Assembly: GCA_039026955.1 (NCBI GenBank)
Contig: JBCCLH010000020.1
Coordinates: 37,135-101,134 of the forward strand
DNA length: 64,000 bases
Direction of reading: 5' to 3'
Source of the DNA: Kordia sp039026955
GTDB lineage: Bacteria; Bacteroidota; Bacteroidia; Flavobacteriales; Flavobacteriaceae
Shown here: positions 61,301-64,000 of the stretch, piece after piece
Layout of the letters: the number at the start of each line of letters is the position of its first letter
Position numbering within the stretch: the first letter of the stretch is position 1
Notes under the pieces: model-generated
Database searches by the model: none
What the model was told of the DNA's origin: nothing
The model's input: the letters and a program-made list of their open reading frames with translations, nothing else
Program-made: the position numbers and the translations under genes

Positions 61301-61576
61301 ATGAAAAAAAAGAAAATCTCAGGATTATCATTAAAAAAACGAACAGTTTCCTCTTTAAAAACATCTAGCCTATCTGGAGGTACAGATACCTATTTTGGTT
61401 GTTTTACGTATGCGCCACCGTGTTTAAGTTTCACAGAACCGCCAGAAGATCCGACTTTTATTTGTGTGCCGCCGCCAACAGGAACGAATCCTCCAGTTCC
61501 AACTAATCAATCATGTGTGTATTCTTGTAATCCACCATGTTCAGGAACTGGAAGTAATACTTGTCCACCAAATTAA
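61301..61576 (+). CDS. Lanthipeptide-type precursor (class A leader), Pro/Cys-rich
   Basis: 91 aa. Leader MKKKKISGLSLKKRTVSSL, site SLSGG. The core of about 64 residues has seven Cys and many Pro/Thr (YFGCFTYAPPCLSF, FICVPPPTGTNPPVPTNQSC, VYSCNPPCSGTGSNTCPPN). It resembles the 90-aa peptide at 53441 in Cys/Pro density but without clear alignment. The predicted transcript ends at an extended inverted repeat (61603-61738). The region upstream (60931-61300) has no regulon box. Confidence 0.77.
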   Translation: MKKKKISGLSLKKRTVSSLKTSSLSGGTDTYFGCFTYAPPCLSFTEPPEDPTFICVPPPTGTNPPVPTNQSCVYSCNPPCSGTGSNTCPPN

Positions 61577-61602
61577 TTTGTAATCAAAATTAGAGGTAAT
61601 AA

Positions 61603-61738
61603 AGAGGCTGTCTAAAAGTACAGATTTCGTCAAACCGAACTTGATTCGGTTTCTCATAACATTTGATAATCAGCATGATGAGATTCTGAGTCAAGCTCAG
61701 AATGACGCTTGCAAAGACTTTTTAGACAGCCTCTTTTT
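61603..61738 (+). terminator. Long inverted-repeat terminator with embedded repeat
   Basis: AGAGGCTGTCTAAAAGT at 61603-61619 pairs with ACTTTTTAGACAGCCTCT at 61717-61734, followed by six T. The 97-base interior carries two smaller stems: AACCGAA/TTCGGTT at about 61635 and ATTCTGAG/CTCAGAAT at about 61682. The nested structure looks like a REP/MITE-type element used as a terminator. Confidence 0.75.
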
Positions 61739-61767
61739 TGTTCTACATAAAATCCGTAAGTTTATGC

Positions 61768-62502
61768 ATGACCTCAGAGAAAACAGTAACCGAAGCCATA
61801 CAATACAGACGCTCTGTACGTGTTTTTGAACCAGACATTGAACTAGATGATGAAAAAGTAAAAAAGTGTATTGAGAATGCTATATTGGCACCTACGAGTA
61901 GTAATTTACAACTATGGGAATTTTATCATGTGACGGATAAAGATGTATTAAAACAACTCACAGAAGCCTGTTTGGGACAGAATGCTGCGAAGACTGCGAA
62001 ACAATTAATCGTAGTTGTGACACGAAAAGATAAATGGCGACAACGCGCCAAAGCCAATGTCACATTCTACGAAAAGCTTTTTGGAAATAAACCGAAAGCG
62101 GAATATTCTCGACGAGAAAAATTTGCGATTAACTATTATAAGAAACTGATTCCATCTATTTATCCTGATTTTTTAGGGATGTATGGCTGGCTGAAATATG
62201 CAGTGTTTAACTGTATTGGATTATTTCGACCGATTTACAGACAAGTCCGATGGAGCGATCTACGCATTGTCGCGCACAAAAGTGCCGGATTGGCAGCACA
62301 AAACTTTATGATCAGCATGGCTGCGATTGGCTACGATACCTGTCCGATGGAAGGAAGCGATACGTTGCGTGTGAAAAAGATTCTAAAGTTGCCTCGTGGC
62401 GCAGAAATCAATATGGTGATTGGTTGTGGTGTGCGAAGCGAAAAAGGAATTTATGGTCCGCGATTTCGAGTTCCTTTTGATACAACTTACACAAAGATTT
62501 AA
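61768..62502 (+). CDS. Nitroreductase-family protein
   Basis: 244 aa from ATG 61768 (MTSEKTVTEAIQYRRSVRVF); the frame start at 61738 would lie in the terminator tail. Family marks: RRSVRVF at the N-terminus, APTSSNLQLWEF, and the C-terminal part with GYDTCPMEG and MVIGCGVRSEKGIYGPRFR. It is longer than a minimal nitroreductase by a helical insert (residues about 75-150). It should bind FMN and use NAD(P)H to reduce nitro or quinone compounds. A single gene, probably with its own promoter. Confidence 0.88.
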   Translation: MTSEKTVTEAIQYRRSVRVFEPDIELDDEKVKKCIENAILAPTSSNLQLWEFYHVTDKDVLKQLTEACLGQNAAKTAKQLIVVVTRKDKWRQRAKANVTFYEKLFGNKPKAEYSRREKFAINYYKKLIPSIYPDFLGMYGWLKYAVFNCIGLFRPIYRQVRWSDLRIVAHKSAGLAAQNFMISMAAIGYDTCPMEGSDTLRVKKILKLPRGAEINMVIGCGVRSEKGIYGPRFRVPFDTTYTKI

Positions 62503-62568
62503 CAATCATTTAGTACCATTTCTATTTTAGATTCCCGAATTTTAATCGCTCACTAATGAATTCACACC

Positions 62569-63396
62569 ATGAAAAAGCTACGACTATTTGCATTCGTTTT
62601 ATTGATAAGTTTATTACTTCCAACTATTGCTTCTGCCTGTTCTGTATTGTATTATGTAGATGCGAAAACTGGGAAAATTTATGTCGTAAACAGTGAAGAT
62701 TACTTTTTTAATGTCAAAGCGTATATTCAAATCGAGCCGAAGACTAAGAAAAAGCTGGCGCGGTTGTGGTATGGTTGGGATAATTTTGCACAAGGTGGCA
62801 TTAATGAAAAAGGATTGTTTTTTGATGGCGCCGTGACTCCTCCGCAGAAACAACTCAAAGGCTACACAGATCCGCAGAATAATTTAGGAGACAATATTCT
62901 AGCGCAATGCACCACTGTGGAAGAAGCCATTGCATTTCTTGAGAAAGAAAAGATTGCCCTCACTACAAGTCACATCATGTTTGGCGATAAAACGGGAAAA
63001 GCGGTAGTTGTGGAATGGATTGATGGAAAAAAGAAACTCAATTGGATTCAGGATAACAAACTTATCATGACCAATTATCTACTTTCAGAACCTAACGCAG
63101 GAAACTATCCGTGTCCTCGTTACCAAAGCATTGAAGACCGAATTGCCGCTATGGAAAAAGGGAATGAAGAAATCAATTTGTTGAAAGTTGGAAACACTTT
63201 TGGACAAGCCGTACGACCAGCAGGAGAAACACCAGATGGAAAAATGGTCGGAACACTGTATGCAACGTTTATCAATATTACCGATAATGAGTTTGTGCTT
63301 TCGTATAAATTGAGCAATGAAAATATCGTGAAGTTGGATTTGACGAAAGAGTTTGCGAAAAAGAAGCGTCAGAAGATTGAGTTGAAGGATATTTGA
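62569..63396 (+). CDS. Secreted Ntn-hydrolase-like protein (choloylglycine hydrolase superfamily)
   Basis: 275 aa with a signal peptide (cleavage after TIASA). Cleavage would expose C24, placed like the N-terminal nucleophile Cys of penicillin V acylase/choloylglycine hydrolase-type enzymes. GKIYVVNSEDYFF follows, the usual early motif with conserved Asn and Asp/Glu. Other features: GINEKGLFFDGAV, FGDKTGKAVVVEW, and IMTNYLLSEP. It would hydrolyse linear amide bonds. Alternatively C24 is a lipobox Cys (ASAC), which would exclude this mechanism. Confidence 0.8.
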   Translation: MKKLRLFAFVLLISLLLPTIASACSVLYYVDAKTGKIYVVNSEDYFFNVKAYIQIEPKTKKKLARLWYGWDNFAQGGINEKGLFFDGAVTPPQKQLKGYTDPQNNLGDNILAQCTTVEEAIAFLEKEKIALTTSHIMFGDKTGKAVVVEWIDGKKKLNWIQDNKLIMTNYLLSEPNAGNYPCPRYQSIEDRIAAMEKGNEEINLLKVGNTFGQAVRPAGETPDGKMVGTLYATFINITDNEFVLSYKLSNENIVKLDLTKEFAKKKRQKIELKDI

Positions 63397-63399
63397 TGG

Positions 63400-64000
63400 T
63401 TTTTGTTTTTGTTGTGGATTTGTGGATTCGTTAATTCGTGGATTTGTTGATTTGTTTTTTGAAATCATAGGAAATCTCTCCAATAAAATAAGCAGATTGC
63501 CACAAGTTTTTCTAAAACTTTCGCAATGATGTATCGTTTTTAATGTGCTAATTTGAAAATGTATCAATGTAACAATTCCATCAAAAGACACTCACAAACT
63601 CAAACACTAACCTACTAACCTACCAAGAGCGATAGCAACCCAAAAGGCGAAGCCGAACTCTTTTTAATGTAATAATTTGTTAATTTGAAAATGTGCCAAT
63701 GCTATCAAAAGACACTCACAAACTCAAACACTCATCTACTAACCTACCAAGAGCGAAGCAATCCAAAAAGCGAAGACAAACTTTTAATATAATAATTTAC
63801 TAATTTGAAAATGTATCAATGTAACAATTCCATCAAAAGACACTCACAAACTCAAACACTAACCTACTAACATACCAAGAGCGAAGCAATCCAAAAAGCG
63901 AAGACAAACTTTTAATATAATAATTTACTAATTTGAAAATGTATCAATGTAACAATTCCATCAAAAGATACTCACAAACTCAAACACTCATCTACTAACC
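63400..64000. repeat. About four tandem copies of a roughly 125-bp intergenic repeat
   Basis: Copies begin near 63539, 63661, 63782 and 63912; the last is cut by the window edge. Each unit consists of TTTAATATAATAATTTACTA-like, ATTTGAAAATGTATCAATGT, AAAAGACACTCACAAACTCA and AACCTACTAAC, then AGAGCGAAGCAATCC. The first copies diverge more than the last two. It shares words with 5250-6135 and 26335-26513. No gene in this stretch. Confidence 0.85.

Noticed and set aside
63400..64000. CRISPR array
   Set aside because: The period of about 125 bp, similarity over the whole unit and lack of unique spacers do not fit CRISPR; it is a tandem intergenic repeat.

Overview
The window looks like a chromosomal segment of a marine member of the Flavobacteriaceae (Bacteroidota). 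The base composition is AT-rich. Several promoters carry the Bacteroidota -7 box (TAnnTTTG). The gene content fits: bacillithiol synthesis (bshA), a GH3/beta-lactamase fusion, an LptD-amidase-MCE-FeS block, a topoisomerase IV type parE/parC pair, and many short peptides with Bacteroidota-type double-glycine leaders. A Kordia-like genus is my best guess from overall gene style, but I cannot prove it here. I see no rRNA, tRNA or CRISPR array.

Layout. 1-6 kb: a TPR membrane protein cut by the window edge, a GIN-domain (DUF2807-like) secreted protein, two unknown proteins, one small Cys-rich peptide gene, and a DUF2541-like protein, followed by about 1 kb of non-coding repeats. 6-16 kb (minus strand): parC-like, a membrane PH-like protein, parE-like, a secreted protein, a transglutaminase-like lipoprotein, an EamA transporter and the GTPase YchF. 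16-25 kb: a 92-aa protein and a 2754-aa RHS/YD-repeat protein, flanked by related GT-rich intergenic repeats and a MITE. 25-31 kb: msrB, a broken GIY-YIG gene, bshA and the GH3/beta-lactamase protein. 31-38.3 kb: a RiPP (ribosomally made peptide) neighbourhood with a nucleotidyltransferase, two tandem lanthipeptide-type precursors and a LanC cyclase, further precursors on the other strand, and a TlpA-like lipoprotein overlapping a precursor. 38.7-47.7 kb: conserved housekeeping genes (Fe-S oxidoreductase pair, MCE protein, amidase, LptD, RidA). 47.8-51.2 kb: a ricin-type lectin, an NMT1/THI5-like protein and a membrane protein. 51.5-54.8 kb: an array of nine minus-strand short precursor genes, most with their own terminator. 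54.9-64 kb: a penicillin-acylase-family protein, an aldehyde dehydrogenase, a membrane AraC-type regulator with TPRs, two more precursors, a nitroreductase, an Ntn-hydrolase-like protein and a terminal array of about 125-bp tandem repeats.

The most interesting system is the dispersed set of 18 small leader-peptide genes. Twelve have a KSLKLNKK-type leader ending in GG or its equivalent and six have a shorter ML..I/L-KN..-KKEQ-type leader. The window holds one stand-alone LanC and no dehydratase, protease or dedicated exporter. Five transcription units share a precisely spaced promoter architecture: ACGGYRAAACC, then exactly 25 bases, then TAnnTTTA/G. These units are four isolated precursors and the nucleotidyltransferase/lanA/lanA/lanC operon. 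This suggests a co-regulated regulon spread over at least 22 kb. A second shared leader element links a precursor at 3.6 kb with the lectin gene at 48 kb. Two families of MITE-like elements (three copies and two copies) lie among these accessory genes.
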